Shown here: piece by piece, positions 8,988 to 19,073 of the stretch | Layout of the letters: each line of letters opens with the position of its first letter | Position numbering within the stretch: position 1 is the first letter of the stretch | NCBI RefSeq assembly: GCF_900113055.1 | Contig: NZ_FONZ01000001.1 | Coordinates: forward strand, 1,013,993 to 1,077,992 | Reading direction: 5' to 3' | Length of the DNA: 64,000 nt | Source of the DNA: Flavimobilis marinus | GTDB taxonomy: Bacteria; Actinomycetota; Actinomycetes; Actinomycetales; Cellulomonadaceae | Translations under genes and position numbers: made by a program | Notes under the pieces: generated by a model | Database searches by the model: none | What the model was told of the DNA's origin: nothing | The model's input: only the letters and a program-made list of their open reading frames with translations

Positions 8988-11176
8988 TGACGGGCCCCGA
9001 CGGCGGCGAGCAGCCGCGCAGCATCGCTCCGGGTGCGCGGCGGCGCCCGCAGCCGGCTCCCGGCACAGGCCGCAACGGATCGCCGCGTCCGGCCTCCGGA
9101 CCCTCGGTCGCGGCCCGGACGGCCGTGCGCTCCGGGCGAGCCACCCCGGCGCCCCGGACGCAGGCGGCGCGGTCGTCCGCCGGGCGCACCGCCGCGCCCC
9201 GGTCCAGCGCTTCCCGTACGTCCGCACCGCGGACGAGCGCGCCCCGTGCGGGTGCCCCGCGGACGAGCGCCCCGGGCGCGACCTCCCGGTCAGGAGCGCC
9301 CCGAGCGTCGGCCCGCGCCAGCGTCCGGACCGGTGTCTCCGGCGCCGCGCGGACCGCCACGGCGCCCCGCGCGCCGCGCGCCCTGCGCGAGCCGACGACC
9401 CCGGCGTGGCGCGAGCGCCTGCGGATGCGCCCCGGGACGCCCGAGCGCCGCCAGCGGATCCTCATGGGGATCGTCCTCGCGGTGCTGTGCGTCTTCGCCG
9501 CACGCCTCGTCCACATCCAGCTCGTGCAGGGCCCGTCGCTGGCCCAAGCCGCGCTGCAGGGCCGGGTGCTGACCGGAGAGATCCCGGCGGTGCGCGGCGA
9601 CATCGTCGACGCCGAGGGCGAGGTGCTGGCGACGTCGGTCGAGCGGTACGACATCATCGTCGACCTCACCCTGGTCGCCACGTGGAAGCGGATCGAGAAC
9701 GGCGAGATCGTCGGCACCGGACCGACCGCTGCGGCAGAGGTGCTCGCACCGGTGCTCGGTCTCGACGCGCCCGAGCTCGCCGCTGACCTCGTGGGCACGA
9801 GCCGCGGCAAGTACATCGCCAAGGAGGTCCTCCCAGACACCTGGCGCGCGATCAAGGCGCTCAACGTCACGGGTGTCGCGGCCGAGCGAACGACCGTGCG
9901 GGAGTACCCGAACGGGTCGACGGCGGGCAACATCATCGGCTTCGTGAACTCCGAGGGCATCGGATCGGCGGGCCTCGAGCAGACCTTCGACTCGGTCCTG
10001 ACCGGCACCCCCGGCTCGTACCTCATGGAGCGGAGCCTGCGCGGGCACCAGATCCCGACCGGCGTCCAGGAGGAGACGGCGGCGCAGGCCGGGCTGTCCA
10101 CGCAGCTGACGACGATCAACGACCTGCAGTGGAAGGCGCAGGACGCGATCGACGAGGCGAAGCGCAAGACCGGCGCCACGTACGGGTCGATCGTGATCGA
10201 GGACGTCCGGACGGGCGACATCCTTGCGCTCGCCGAGACCGACACCGTCGACCCGAACGACCTGGGCGCGAGCGACCCGGCGACCTGGGGGTCGCGTGCC
10301 GTGTCCAACGTGTTCGAGCCCGGGTCGACCGCCAAGGTCATCACCATGGCCGCCGCGCTCGAGACCGGCGTCGCCGAGCCGCTGAGCGAGTTCGAGGTGC
10401 CCGACAGGTACACGACCAGCAACGGTGAGACGTTCAAGGACTCGCACGACCACGAGAAGCTCAAGCTGACCTTGGCGGGGATCTTCGCCGAGTCCTCGAA
10501 CACCGGCACGGTCCAGGTGGCCGAGCTGCTGACCCCGCAGGTCCGCTACGACTACCTGCGCAAGTTCGGCTTCGGCGAGCGCACCGGCATCGGCCTGCCC
10601 GGGGAGTCCGCGGGGATCCTGCACCCCGTCGAGCGCTGGGACGGGCGCACGCAGTACACCGTGAGCTTCGGGCAGGGGCTCGCGGTCAACGCGATCCAGG
10701 CCAACGAGGTGTTCGCGATCATCGGTAACGGCGGCGTGCGCGCGCACCCCCGCCTCGTCAAGGGCTACACGGACGAGTCCGGCACCTTCACGCCGCACGA
10801 CGCCGGGGCGCAGACCCGGGTGGTCTCGGAGGAGACCGCGGACGCCGTGCTGTCCATGATGGAGACGGCCGTGTCGGACGGGACCGGCGTGCTCGCCCAG
10901 ATCCCCGGCTACCGGGTTGCCGGCAAGACGGGGACCGCGCAGGCCGCCAACCCGGCGACCGGCACCTACGACCACTTCGTCGCGTCCTTCAACGGCGTGG
11001 TGCCCGCCGACGAGCCGCGCCTCGCGGTGTCCGTCGCGCTGAACTACCCGTCGCTCGAGTACGGCGGCGTGGTGGCCGCGCCCGTGTTCGCCGACGTGTC
11101 GGCCTTCGCGCTGCAGTACCTGGGTATCGAGCCGAGCCAGCGGGCGGCCGAGCCCTACGCCACGACGTGGGAGTGA
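8987..11176 (+). CDS. ftsI: Septal class B penicillin-binding protein (FtsI/PBP2b-type transpeptidase)
   Basis: 729 residues. A disordered, Arg/Ala/Pro/Ser-rich N-terminal tail of about 150 residues with repeated SAPRTSAPR-like units precedes a membrane helix (ILMGIVLAVLCVFAARLVH, about 157-176). A pedestal domain follows, and then the transpeptidase domain: Ser447 and Lys450 in GSTAK, the SxN motif Ser503-Ser504-Asn505, and Lys647-Thr648-Gly649. It cross-links septal peptidoglycan with FtsW. ATG 8987 shares one base with the ftsL stop; GTG 8984 is an alternative start three bases upstream. Confidence 0.95.
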   Translation: MTGPDGGEQPRSIAPGARRRPQPAPGTGRNGSPRPASGPSVAARTAVRSGRATPAPRTQAARSSAGRTAAPRSSASRTSAPRTSAPRAGAPRTSAPGATSRSGAPRASARASVRTGVSGAARTATAPRAPRALREPTTPAWRERLRMRPGTPERRQRILMGIVLAVLCVFAARLVHIQLVQGPSLAQAALQGRVLTGEIPAVRGDIVDAEGEVLATSVERYDIIVDLTLVATWKRIENGEIVGTGPTAAAEVLAPVLGLDAPELAADLVGTSRGKYIAKEVLPDTWRAIKALNVTGVAAERTTVREYPNGSTAGNIIGFVNSEGIGSAGLEQTFDSVLTGTPGSYLMERSLRGHQIPTGVQEETAAQAGLSTQLTTINDLQWKAQDAIDEAKRKTGATYGSIVIEDVRTGDILALAETDTVDPNDLGASDPATWGSRAVSNVFEPGSTAKVITMAAALETGVAEPLSEFEVPDRYTTSNGETFKDSHDHEKLKLTLAGIFAESSNTGTVQVAELLTPQVRYDYLRKFGFGERTGIGLPGESAGILHPVERWDGRTQYTVSFGQGLAVNAIQANEVFAIIGNGGVRAHPRLVKGYTDESGTFTPHDAGAQTRVVSEETADAVLSMMETAVSDGTGVLAQIPGYRVAGKTGTAQAANPATGTYDHFVASFNGVVPADEPRLAVSVALNYPSLEYGGVVAAPVFADVSAFALQYLGIEPSQRAAEPYATTWE

Positions 11177-11234
11177 CGGTTCCCACGCCGGGGCGCGCAG
11201 GCTCCGGCGGGGGCCTGCGAGGTAGGTTCTCCTT

Positions 11235-12785
11235 GTGACAGGACAACCGCTCCCGACGACGCTCGGACAGCTCCTGGCCGAGCTGACGTTCGCCCCGGAG
11301 CTCCGTGACGTCGATCCCGCCACCCCTGTCCGGGCGGTGACGCTCGACTCGCGCCGGGCGACGGCCGGGACCCTCTTCGCCGCGCTCCCGGGCGCGCGTG
11401 CCCACGGTGCGACCTTCGCCGGCCAGGCCATCGCCGCCGGGGCGTGCGCGGTGCTGACCGACCCGGCCGGCCTGGAGCACCTGCCGGCGCAGGCTCCGGC
11501 GCTCGTGGTGCCGGACGTGCGCGCCGCGCTCGGCGAGGTCAGCGCGTGCCTCCTCGGCCAGCCCGCGCAGGCACTCACGACGTTCGGCGTGACCGGGACC
11601 AACGGCAAGACGACGACGACGTTCCTGCTGGACCACGTCCTGCGGTCCATGGGCTGGCGGACCGGGCTGATCGGGACGGTCGAGAACCGCGTCGGCGACG
11701 TCGCTCTCGCGAGCACCCTCACGACGCCGGAGTCCCCGGACCTGCAGGGGTGGCTCGCCCAGATGCGCGACGCCGGTGTCGACATGCTCTCGATGGAGGT
11801 GTCCTCGCACGCGCTGGCCCTGCACCGGGTCGACGGAGTGACGTTCGACGTCGTCGGGTTCACGAACCTCAGCCAGGACCACCTGGACTTCCACGGCGAC
11901 CTCGAGGGCTACTTCGCTACCAAGGCCGACCTCTTCACGCCCGAGCGCGCCCGGCGCGGTGTCGTGGTCGTCGACGACGCCTGGGGACGCAGGCTCGCCA
12001 CCGAGGCGGACATCCCGGTCGCGACGCTCAGCACCGTGGGCGAGGACGCGGACTGGGTCGTGAGCGAGGTCGCGCCGAGCGCCGTCGGCTCGACCTTCCT
12101 CCTCCGTCACCACGACGGCCGCGCGGTCCGCACGTCGGTCTCGTTGCCGGGTCCGTTCAACGTCGCCAACGCCGCTCTCGCCCTGGCGATGGTGCTCGAG
12201 GGCGGCGCTGACGTGCGCGATCTCGTGGCGGCGCTCGGTGACGGCATCGACGCCCGGGTGCCCGGTCGCATGGAGGTCGTCGCGACCGCACCTCGCGTGG
12301 TCGTCGACTTCGCGCACAACGCCGAGGCGCTCGAGCTCGCGCTGACGGCGCTGCGCGCGACCACCCCCGGTCGCCTGATCGTCGTGTTCGGAGCCACCGG
12401 GGACCGCGATGCCGGCAAGCGCCCCGTCATGGGACGGGTCGCCGCGACGCACGCCGACGTCGCCGTGGTCACCGACGACGATCCGCACGGCGAGGACCCT
12501 GCGGCCGTGCGCCGCGAGGTCCTCGCAGGCACCACGGGCATCGACGACGCCCGTGCCACTGTGCACGAGGTCGCGCCCCGCCAGGACGCGATCGCGCGCG
12601 CCGTGGCGATGGCGGGGCCCGAGGACACGGTGCTCGTCGCGGGTCGCGGGCACGAGACGATCCAGGAGGTCGCGGGCGTCGACCTGCCGCTCGACGACCG
12701 CGTCGTGGCGCGGTCGGCCGCAGCGAGATGGCACGATGACCACGCCGCCGCGGTGGCAACCAGCCCCGAGCACGAGGAGCCCTGA
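11235..12785 (+). CDS. murE: UDP-N-acetylmuramyl-tripeptide synthetase MurE (predicted L-Lys/L-Orn type)
   Basis: 516 residues. ATP-binding GVTGTNGKTTTTF (Lys125), the middle-domain NLSQDHLDFHG, and the C-terminal ligase domain with VVDFAHNAEALE and VVFGATGDRDAGKRP. MurE adds the third amino acid to UDP-MurNAc-L-Ala-D-Glu. The specificity loop reads D415-D416-P417-H418 where diaminopimelate-adding enzymes have DNPR with an Arg; a diaminopimelate substrate is therefore unlikely and L-ornithine or L-lysine is predicted. GTG start at 11235; a weak ribosome-binding site (GAGGTAGG) lies at 11219-11226. The 58-nt gap after ftsI has no clear terminator. Confidence 0.95.
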   Translation: MTGQPLPTTLGQLLAELTFAPELRDVDPATPVRAVTLDSRRATAGTLFAALPGARAHGATFAGQAIAAGACAVLTDPAGLEHLPAQAPALVVPDVRAALGEVSACLLGQPAQALTTFGVTGTNGKTTTTFLLDHVLRSMGWRTGLIGTVENRVGDVALASTLTTPESPDLQGWLAQMRDAGVDMLSMEVSSHALALHRVDGVTFDVVGFTNLSQDHLDFHGDLEGYFATKADLFTPERARRGVVVVDDAWGRRLATEADIPVATLSTVGEDADWVVSEVAPSAVGSTFLLRHHDGRAVRTSVSLPGPFNVANAALALAMVLEGGADVRDLVAALGDGIDARVPGRMEVVATAPRVVVDFAHNAEALELALTALRATTPGRLIVVFGATGDRDAGKRPVMGRVAATHADVAVVTDDDPHGEDPAAVRREVLAGTTGIDDARATVHEVAPRQDAIARAVAMAGPEDTVLVAGRGHETIQEVAGVDLPLDDRVVARSAAARWHDDHAAAVATSPEHEEP

Positions 12786-12790
12786 CGCAC

Positions 12791-14188
12791 ATGATCGAGA
12801 TGACGGCCGCGCAGATCGCCGCCGCCACGGGCGGACGCGTCGTCGGCGACCCGGACGCCCGGGTGCTCGCCCCCGCCGTCGTGGACTCCCGGCTCGTGGC
12901 GCCCGGGGCGCTCTTCGTCGCCCTCGCCGGCGAACGGACCGACGGGCACGACCACGCGCCGGGCGCCGTCGCCGCGGGAGCGACCGTCGTGCTCGCGGCA
13001 CGCGAGGTCGACGTGCCCAGCCTCGTCGTCGTCGACGACGTCCAGGAGGCCCTGGGCGCGCTCGCCCGGACCGTCCTGGCCCGCCTGCGCGCGGCCGGCG
13101 ACCTGCGGGTCGTGGGCATCACCGGATCGGTCGGCAAGACGACCACGAAGGACCTCGTCGGGCAGCTCCTGCGGGCGCACGGCCCCACGGTGGTGCCGGT
13201 GGGCTCGTTCAACAACGAGATCGGCCTGCCCCTGACGGTGCTCGAGGCGACAACGGACACGCGCTTCCTGGTGCTCGAGATGGGCGCCTCCGGCGTCGGG
13301 CACCTGACCTACCTCACGTCGATCGCGCCGCCCGACGTCTCGGTGGTGCTGGCCGTCGGCTCGGCCCACCTGGGCGAGTTCGGGGGCATCGAGGCGGTCG
13401 CCCGGGCGAAGGCCGAGATCGTCACAGGACTCGCGCCGGGCGGCGTCGCCGTGCTCAACGCCGACGACCTGCGCGTCGCAGCGATGGCTGAGCGCGCCCC
13501 GGGCGAGGTCGTGACCTTCGGTACGGTCACCTCGGCGGTCGTGCGCGCCGACGACGTCACGGTCGACGAGGCCGGCCGGACCACCTTCCGCGTCAGCCAC
13601 GCGGGGGAGCAGGCCCAGGTCCGTCTGCGCCTCGTGGGCGAGCACCACGTCGGCAACGCCCTCGCGGCGCTGACGGTCGGTCGCACGCTCGGGCTGCCGC
13701 TCGACCGGCTCGCCGCCGACCTCGCCGACGCGGTGCCGCTCAGCCCGCACCGCATGCAGGTGACGGAGCGAGCCGATGGCGTGACGGTCATCGACGACTC
13801 CTACAACGCGAACCCGGAGTCGATGCGCGCGGCGTTGCGTGCGCTCGCCGTCGTGGCTGGCCGGCGCCGCCGCTCGGTCGCCGTCCTGGGCGAGATGCTC
13901 GAGCTCGGTGACGACAGCCGCGAGCGGCACGACGAGGTCGGCCGGCTCGCGGTCCGGCTCAACGTCAAGCTGCTCGTCGTCGTCGGCGGCGCGGCGTGGC
14001 CCATCTTCGACGGTGCCCAGATGGAGGGCTCCTGGGGCGAGGAGGTCGTGCAGGTGGCTGACGTCGCCGAGGCCAAGGCGCTGCTGGACAGCACCCTCAC
14101 GGCTGGCGACGTCGTGCTCGTGAAGGCGTCCCACGGCTCCGGCCTGTGGCGCCTCGCCGACGAGCTCGTGGCGGGTGAGCGCGGATGA
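12791..14188 (+). CDS. murF: UDP-N-acetylmuramoyl-tripeptide--D-alanyl-D-alanine ligase MurF
   Basis: 465 residues. N-terminal domain with [17 protein letters not shown]-loop [15 protein letters not shown] (Lys116), middle domain [14 protein letters not shown] and [13 protein letters not shown], and C-terminal domain with [17 protein letters not shown] and [17 protein letters not shown]. Adds D-Ala-D-Ala to complete the UDP-MurNAc-pentapeptide. ATG 12791 lies five bases after the murE stop, with GAGGAG at 12774-12779 upstream; M4 is a less likely start. The stop overlaps the mraY ATG. Confidence 0.97.
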   Translation: MIEMTAAQIAAATGGRVVGDPDARVLAPAVVDSRLVAPGALFVALAGERTDGHDHAPGAVAAGATVVLAAREVDVPSLVVVDDVQEALGALARTVLARLRAAGDLRVVGITGSVGKTTTKDLVGQLLRAHGPTVVPVGSFNNEIGLPLTVLEATTDTRFLVLEMGASGVGHLTYLTSIAPPDVSVVLAVGSAHLGEFGGIEAVARAKAEIVTGLAPGGVAVLNADDLRVAAMAERAPGEVVTFGTVTSAVVRADDVTVDEAGRTTFRVSHAGEQAQVRLRLVGEHHVGNALAALTVGRTLGLPLDRLAADLADAVPLSPHRMQVTERADGVTVIDDSYNANPESMRAALRALAVVAGRRRRSVAVLGEMLELGDDSRERHDEVGRLAVRLNVKLLVVVGGAAWPIFDGAQMEGSWGEEVVQVADVAEAKALLDSTLTAGDVVLVKASHGSGLWRLADELVAGERG

Positions 14189-15267
14189 TCGCGATCCTCG
14201 TCGCGGCGGGTGTGTCGCTCCTGCTCTCGCTGCTGTGCACGCCGCTGTTCATCCGGTACCTCGTGCGCAAGCAGTACGGCCAGTTCATCCGCCAGGACGG
14301 ACCGACGGCGCACTTCACCAAGCGCGGCACCCCCACCATGGGCGGCGTCGTGATCATCGGGTCGACGCTCGTGGCGGTCGCGGTGTCCGCGCTCGTCGCC
14401 GGGCGGGTGCCCAGCGTCTCGACGTGGCTGGTGCTGTTCCTCATGACCGGCCTCGGCGTCGTGGGCTTCCTCGACGACTTCATCAAGATCTCCCGCCAGC
14501 GCAGCCTGGGCCTGTCCGCGCGCGCCAAGATCGTCGGCCAGGGGCTCATCGGCATCACGTTCGCGGTGCTGGCCCTGCAGTTCCCGAACGCGAACTTCCG
14601 CACGCCGGCGTCGACCGCCGTGTCGTTCGTGCGGGACACCGGCATCGACCTCGCCTTCACGGGCGCCACGGTGGGCCTGGTTCTGTTCGTGCTGTGGGCC
14701 AACTTCCTCATCACGGCCTGGTCGAACGCGGTCAACCTGACCGACGGCCTCGACGGCCTCGCGACCGGCGTCTCGCTCATCGTCTTCGGCGCCTACACGT
14801 TCGTCGGGATCTGGCAGTGGAACCAGCGCTGCCAGTCGATCGCCTCGGCCGGACCGCGCTGCTACGAGGTCCGCGACGCGTGGGACCTCGCCGTCGTCGC
14901 CGCCGCGATCACGGGCGCCCTGTTCGGCTTCCTGTGGTGGAACGCCTCGCCGGCGAAGATCTTCATGGGGGACACCGGGTCTCTCGCCCTCGGCGGCGCG
15001 CTCGCCGGCATCTCCATCCTGTCGCGCACGGAGGTGCTGGCCGCCATCATCGGTGGTCTCTTCGTCCTCATCGTGCTGTCCGACGTCATCCAGATCGGGG
15101 TCTTCAAGCTCACCCGCAAGCGCGTGTTCAAGATGGCCCCGCTGCACCACCACTTCGAGCTGTCCGGGTGGGGTGAGGTGACGATCGTCATCAGGTTCTG
15201 GATCATCGCCGGGCTGTTCGCTGCCCTCGGCCTCGGCATCTTCTACGCCGAGTGGGTGGTCGGGTAG
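14185..15267 (+). CDS. mraY: Phospho-N-acetylmuramoyl-pentapeptide transferase MraY
   Basis: 360 residues, polytopic (about ten membrane helices). Family motifs: [33 protein letters not shown] (Asp-rich catalytic loop), [35 protein letters not shown] and the cytoplasmic [11 protein letters not shown]. It transfers phospho-MurNAc-pentapeptide to undecaprenyl phosphate to make lipid I at the membrane. ATGA overlap with murF; its TAG stop shares one base with the murD GTG. Confidence 0.97.
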   Translation: MIAILVAAGVSLLLSLLCTPLFIRYLVRKQYGQFIRQDGPTAHFTKRGTPTMGGVVIIGSTLVAVAVSALVAGRVPSVSTWLVLFLMTGLGVVGFLDDFIKISRQRSLGLSARAKIVGQGLIGITFAVLALQFPNANFRTPASTAVSFVRDTGIDLAFTGATVGLVLFVLWANFLITAWSNAVNLTDGLDGLATGVSLIVFGAYTFVGIWQWNQRCQSIASAGPRCYEVRDAWDLAVVAAAITGALFGFLWWNASPAKIFMGDTGSLALGGALAGISILSRTEVLAAIIGGLFVLIVLSDVIQIGVFKLTRKRVFKMAPLHHHFELSGWGEVTIVIRFWIIAGLFAALGLGIFYAEWVVG

Positions 15268-16682
15268 TGCCCGCTGCGCTCGACCGCCCGGACCTGGGCG
15301 ACGCCCGGGTCGTCGTCGCCGGGCTCGGCGTGACCGGGCGAGCCGTCGTCACCGCGCTGACCCCCCGCGCACGCAGCATCGTGACGGTCGACGCGCAGGC
15401 CGACGCCGACGTCGCGGACGCGAGCACGCTCGACCTGACCGACGTCGATCTCGTCGTCGCCTCGCCGGGGTGGGCGCCGTCGTCGGACCTGCTCGTGCGG
15501 GCCGGCGCCGCCGGCGTGCCCGTGTGGAGCGAGATCGAGCTCGCGTGGCGGCTGCGCGCCTCTGACGCGCCCTGGCTCGCCGTCACCGGCACCAACGGCA
15601 AGACGACGACGGTCGGGATGCTGACGTCGATCCTCCGCGCGAGCGGCGCGCACGTGGCGGAGGTCGGCAACGTGGGCACGCCCGTGATCGAGGCCGCTCT
15701 CGACCCGTCCGTCGAGGTGCTGGCCGTCGAGCTGTCGAGCTTCCAGCTCCGGTTCACGCACTCGATGTCGGCGACGGCGGCGGCGGTGCTCAACCTCGCG
15801 CCGGACCACTTGGACTGGCACGGCTCGTTCGAGCAGTACGCACGGGACAAGGGGCGCATCTTCGACCGGGCGCGGCGCGCGTGCCTGTACAACGTGGCGG
15901 ACGCCGCCACCCGTCGCATGGTCGAGGACGCCGACGTCACCGAAGGTGCCCGCGCCGTGGGCTTCACGCTCACCGCGCCGGCGCGGGGCGACGTCGGCGT
16001 CGTCGAGGACGTCCTCGTCGACCGTGCGTTCCACGCCGCTCCGGGCACGCCGGCCTGGCGCGACACGGCCGCGGAGCTCGGCACGCTCGCTGACCTCGCC
16101 CGCCTGGGGGGTACGGACGGCACACCGCCGGCGCACGTGGTGGCCAACGCCCTGGCTGCCGCCGGTCTCGCTCGCGCTTCGGGCGTGAGCCCGAAGGCCG
16201 TGCGCGACGGGCTGCGCGCCTACGCGCCCGGCGCCCACCGCATCGCGACCGTCGCCACGGTCGCAGGCGTGACCTACGTCGACGACTCGAAGGCGACCAA
16301 CGCCCACGCGGCATCCGCTGCCCTCGGCGGGATGGCGGCGGGCACCGTCGTGTGGATCGCCGGTGGCCTCGCCAAGGGCGCGCAGTTCGACGACCTCGTC
16401 GCCGCCCGCGCCGACCGGCTGCGTGCCGTCGTGCTGATCGGCGTCGACCAGGCACCGCTGCGGCAGGCCCTCGAGCGACACGCGCCCCACGTCCGCGTCG
16501 AGAGCGTGGATCCTGGTGACACTGGGACGGTGATGCGTCGCGCCGTCGTCCGAGCAGCAGGACTCGCCCACCCGGGCGACACCGTCCTGCTCGCACCCGC
16601 GTGCGCATCGATGGACCAGTTCCGCTCGTACGCCGAGCGCGGGGACCGGTTCGCCGACGCCGTGCGCGGGGTGGGGGCGTGA
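15267..16682 (+). CDS. murD: UDP-N-acetylmuramoylalanine--D-glutamate ligase MurD
   Basis: 471 residues. N-terminal Rossmann-like VVVAGLGVTGRAVV, P-loop VTGTNGKTTTVGML (Lys112), NLAPDHLDWHGSFEQYA, and C-terminal YVDDSKATNAHAASAAL with VWIAGGLAKGAQFDDL. It adds D-Glu to UDP-MurNAc-L-Ala in the cytoplasm. GTG 15267 shares one base with the mraY stop, giving the expected N-terminus; an upstream GTG at 15252 lies inside mraY. The stop overlaps ftsW (GTGA). Confidence 0.96.
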   Translation: MPAALDRPDLGDARVVVAGLGVTGRAVVTALTPRARSIVTVDAQADADVADASTLDLTDVDLVVASPGWAPSSDLLVRAGAAGVPVWSEIELAWRLRASDAPWLAVTGTNGKTTTVGMLTSILRASGAHVAEVGNVGTPVIEAALDPSVEVLAVELSSFQLRFTHSMSATAAAVLNLAPDHLDWHGSFEQYARDKGRIFDRARRACLYNVADAATRRMVEDADVTEGARAVGFTLTAPARGDVGVVEDVLVDRAFHAAPGTPAWRDTAAELGTLADLARLGGTDGTPPAHVVANALAAAGLARASGVSPKAVRDGLRAYAPGAHRIATVATVAGVTYVDDSKATNAHAASAALGGMAAGTVVWIAGGLAKGAQFDDLVAARADRLRAVVLIGVDQAPLRQALERHAPHVRVESVDPGDTGTVMRRAVVRAAGLAHPGDTVLLAPACASMDQFRSYAERGDRFADAVRGVGA

Positions 16683-17962
16683 GCCGCAAGAGCTGGCTCG
16701 GGCAGTGGAACAGTCCCGTCGCGAGCTACTACCTGATCCTTAGCGTGACTGCGCTGCTGACCGCGATCGGTCTGGCCATGGTGCTGTCCGCCTCGTCGGT
16801 GCGAGCCCTCAACATGGGCGACTCGCCGTACTCGATCTTCCTGGGACAGGCGCGCTTCGCGCTGCTCGGCGCCGTGGCGCTCTGCGTGACGGCGCTCGTC
16901 CCCGTCCGCTTCTACCGCAAGGGCGCCTGGTTCATCCTCGCCGGCGCCATGGGGCTGCAGCTGCTGATCTTCTCGCCGCTCGCGCTCTCGGCCGGTGGCA
17001 ACACCAACTGGGTGAACCTGGGGTTCACGGCCGCCCAGCCCTCCGAGGTCGTCAAGCTCGGTCTCGCGATCTGGCTCGGCGCCGTCCTGGCCCGCAAGCA
17101 GGCGCTCATCGGGCAGTGGACCCACGCCCTGATCCCCGCGGTGCCCGTCGCCGCCGTCGCCGTCGGGCTCGTCCTCGGCGGCCACGACCTCGGGACCGCG
17201 ATCATCCTCATGATGATCGTCGCGGGCGCGCTGTGGGTCGCCGGCGTGCCCGGCCGGCTGTTCGCGATCGGAGGCTCCGTCGCGGCGATCGGCATGGTCG
17301 CGCTCGCGCAGACGGACAACCGTGCCAAGCGCATCGCGGCCTGGCTCGGTGAGAACTGCGACGAGCAGGCGGCCTGCTACCAGACGAAGCACGGCCTCTG
17401 GGCGCTCGGCACCGGCGGATGGGGCGGCGTCGGCCTCGGGGCGGGCCGCGAGAAGTGGCTCTACCTGCCCGAGGCGCACAATGACTTCATCTTCGCGGTC
17501 GTGGGCGAGGAGCTGGGCCTGCAGGGCACGCTCCTGATGCTCGTGCTGTTCGGGGTGCTCGGCGCGGCCATGACGCGCGTGGTGCTGCGCCACCCCGATC
17601 CCTTCGTGAAGATCACCACCGCGGCCATCGCGGCGTGGATCATCGGCCAGGCTCTGGTCAACGTCGCCGTGGTGATCGGCCTGCTCCCGGTGATCGGCGT
17701 GCCGCTGCCGCTCGTGTCCGCGGGAGGCTCGGCCCTGATCATGACGATGGCGGCCATCGGGGTCGTGGTCGCCTTCGCGCGCGACGAGCCCGAGGCGCGC
17801 GCCGCGCTCGCCGCACGGCCCCGCACGGTGCGTCGGTCGATCGCCGTCGTCGCGCGCGGCGGCGCGCGACGGCTCGGGCGCCGCGGTCGTGCGCGCCCGA
17901 GCGAGCGCACCTCCTCGGGCTCCGTGCCCTCCGTCCGTTCTGAAAGGGTCAGCCGTGGTTGA
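16679..17962 (+). CDS. ftsW: Septal peptidoglycan glycosyltransferase FtsW (SEDS family)
   Basis: 427 residues, polytopic. SEDS motifs: NTNWVNLGFTAAQPSEVVKL (catalytic-side loop), GHDLGTAIILMMIV, GLGAGREKWLYLPEAHNDF, FAVVGEELGLQG and the last helices PLPLVSAGGSALIMTM. It polymerises lipid II with FtsI. The C-terminal tail from about residue 385 is basic and disordered. GTG 16679 overlaps the murD stop; an in-frame upstream ATG is inside murD. Confidence 0.95.
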   Translation: MSRKSWLGQWNSPVASYYLILSVTALLTAIGLAMVLSASSVRALNMGDSPYSIFLGQARFALLGAVALCVTALVPVRFYRKGAWFILAGAMGLQLLIFSPLALSAGGNTNWVNLGFTAAQPSEVVKLGLAIWLGAVLARKQALIGQWTHALIPAVPVAAVAVGLVLGGHDLGTAIILMMIVAGALWVAGVPGRLFAIGGSVAAIGMVALAQTDNRAKRIAAWLGENCDEQAACYQTKHGLWALGTGGWGGVGLGAGREKWLYLPEAHNDFIFAVVGEELGLQGTLLMLVLFGVLGAAMTRVVLRHPDPFVKITTAAIAAWIIGQALVNVAVVIGLLPVIGVPLPLVSAGGSALIMTMAAIGVVVAFARDEPEARAALAARPRTVRRSIAVVARGGARRLGRRGRARPSERTSSGSVPSVRSERVSRG

Positions 17963-19073
17963 GTCCGTCCTCCTGGCCGGTGGGGGTTCCGCCGGTCACG
18001 TCAACCCGCTCCTGGCCGTGGCCGACGAGCTGCGCCGCCGGTACCCGGACGCGACGCTCACGGTCCTCGGCACCCGGGAGGGGCTCGAGGCCGAGCTCGT
18101 GCCCCAGCGCGGCTACCCGCTCGCGGTGGTGCCGCGCGTCCCGCTGCCTCGTCGGCCGGGACGCGCCATGCTCGGCGTCGGTGGTCGGCTGCGCTCCGCG
18201 ATCAAGGCGGCCGACGACGCGCTGACGAGCTCGGGCGCCCAGGTCGTCGTGGGCTTCGGCGGCTACGTCTCGGCGCCCGCCTACCTCGCCGCCCGCCGGC
18301 GCGGGATCCCCGTGGTCGTGCACGAGCAGAACGCACGGCCAGGGCTCGCGAACCGCCTCGGGGCGCGGTGGGCCAGCGCGGTCGCCGTCACGTTCCCGGG
18401 CACGCCCCTGCGCGGCGGGCGGCTGACCGGCCTGCCGCTGCGGTCCGAGGTCGTCGCGCTCGTCGAGGCGCGCCGCGCCGACCTCGGTGCGTCGCGGGCG
18501 GACAGCCGGCGCGCCCTCGGCCTCGACCCGGCGCGCCGCACCCTGCTCGTCACGGGAGGATCGCTCGGCGCCCAGACCCTCAACCGGGCGATGGCGGACG
18601 CCCTCGACGCGTTCGGCGAGGCCGACGCCCAGGTGCTTCACCTCACCGGGCACGGCAAGGCCGACGAGGTCCGCGCGGCCGTCGCTGCCGCCGGCCTGGC
18701 GGAGCGCTACCAGGTGCGGGAGTACCTGGACGAGATGCACCTCGGGCTGGGTGCCGCGGATCTCGTGCTGTGCCGCGCCGGTGCCGGCACGGTCGCCGAG
18801 CTCACCGCCCTGGGCATCGCCGCTGCCTACGTGCCGCTCGCGATCGGCAACGGGGAGCAGGCGCTGAACGCGGAGCCGGCCGTGCACGCCGGCGGTGGCG
18901 TCGTCGTCGAGGACCACCTGCTCACCGGCGCCTGGGTCCGCGGCACGCTCCTCCCGCTGCTCGCGGACGACGACCGGCGCAATGCCATGGGCGTGGCTGC
19001 CGCACGGGTCGGCCGGACCGACGCGGCCGAGTCCGTGGCGGACCTCGTCGAGGAGGCAGCCCGTGGGCGCTGA
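17955..19073 (+). CDS. murG: UDP-GlcNAc--lipid I N-acetylglucosaminyltransferase MurG
   Basis: 372 residues, GT-B fold. N-terminal lipid-I site SVLLAGGGSAGHVNPLLAVA, VVGFGGYVSAPAYLAARR and VVHEQNARPGLANRL; C-terminal UDP-GlcNAc site LVTGGSLGAQTLNRAM and DLVLCRAGAGTVAELTALG. It makes lipid II from lipid I at the inner membrane face. GTG 17955 has GAAAGGG (17942-17948) at good spacing and overlaps the last codons of ftsW by eight bases. Confidence 0.97.
   Translation: MVESVLLAGGGSAGHVNPLLAVADELRRRYPDATLTVLGTREGLEAELVPQRGYPLAVVPRVPLPRRPGRAMLGVGGRLRSAIKAADDALTSSGAQVVVGFGGYVSAPAYLAARRRGIPVVVHEQNARPGLANRLGARWASAVAVTFPGTPLRGGRLTGLPLRSEVVALVEARRADLGASRADSRRALGLDPARRTLLVTGGSLGAQTLNRAMADALDAFGEADAQVLHLTGHGKADEVRAAVAAAGLAERYQVREYLDEMHLGLGAADLVLCRAGAGTVAELTALGIAAAYVPLAIGNGEQALNAEPAVHAGGGVVVEDHLLTGAWVRGTLLPLLADDDRRNAMGVAAARVGRTDAAESVADLVEEAARGR

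Noticed and set aside
12107..14134. Minus-strand open frame over murE/murF
   Set aside because: Antisense shadow of two intact Mur ligases.
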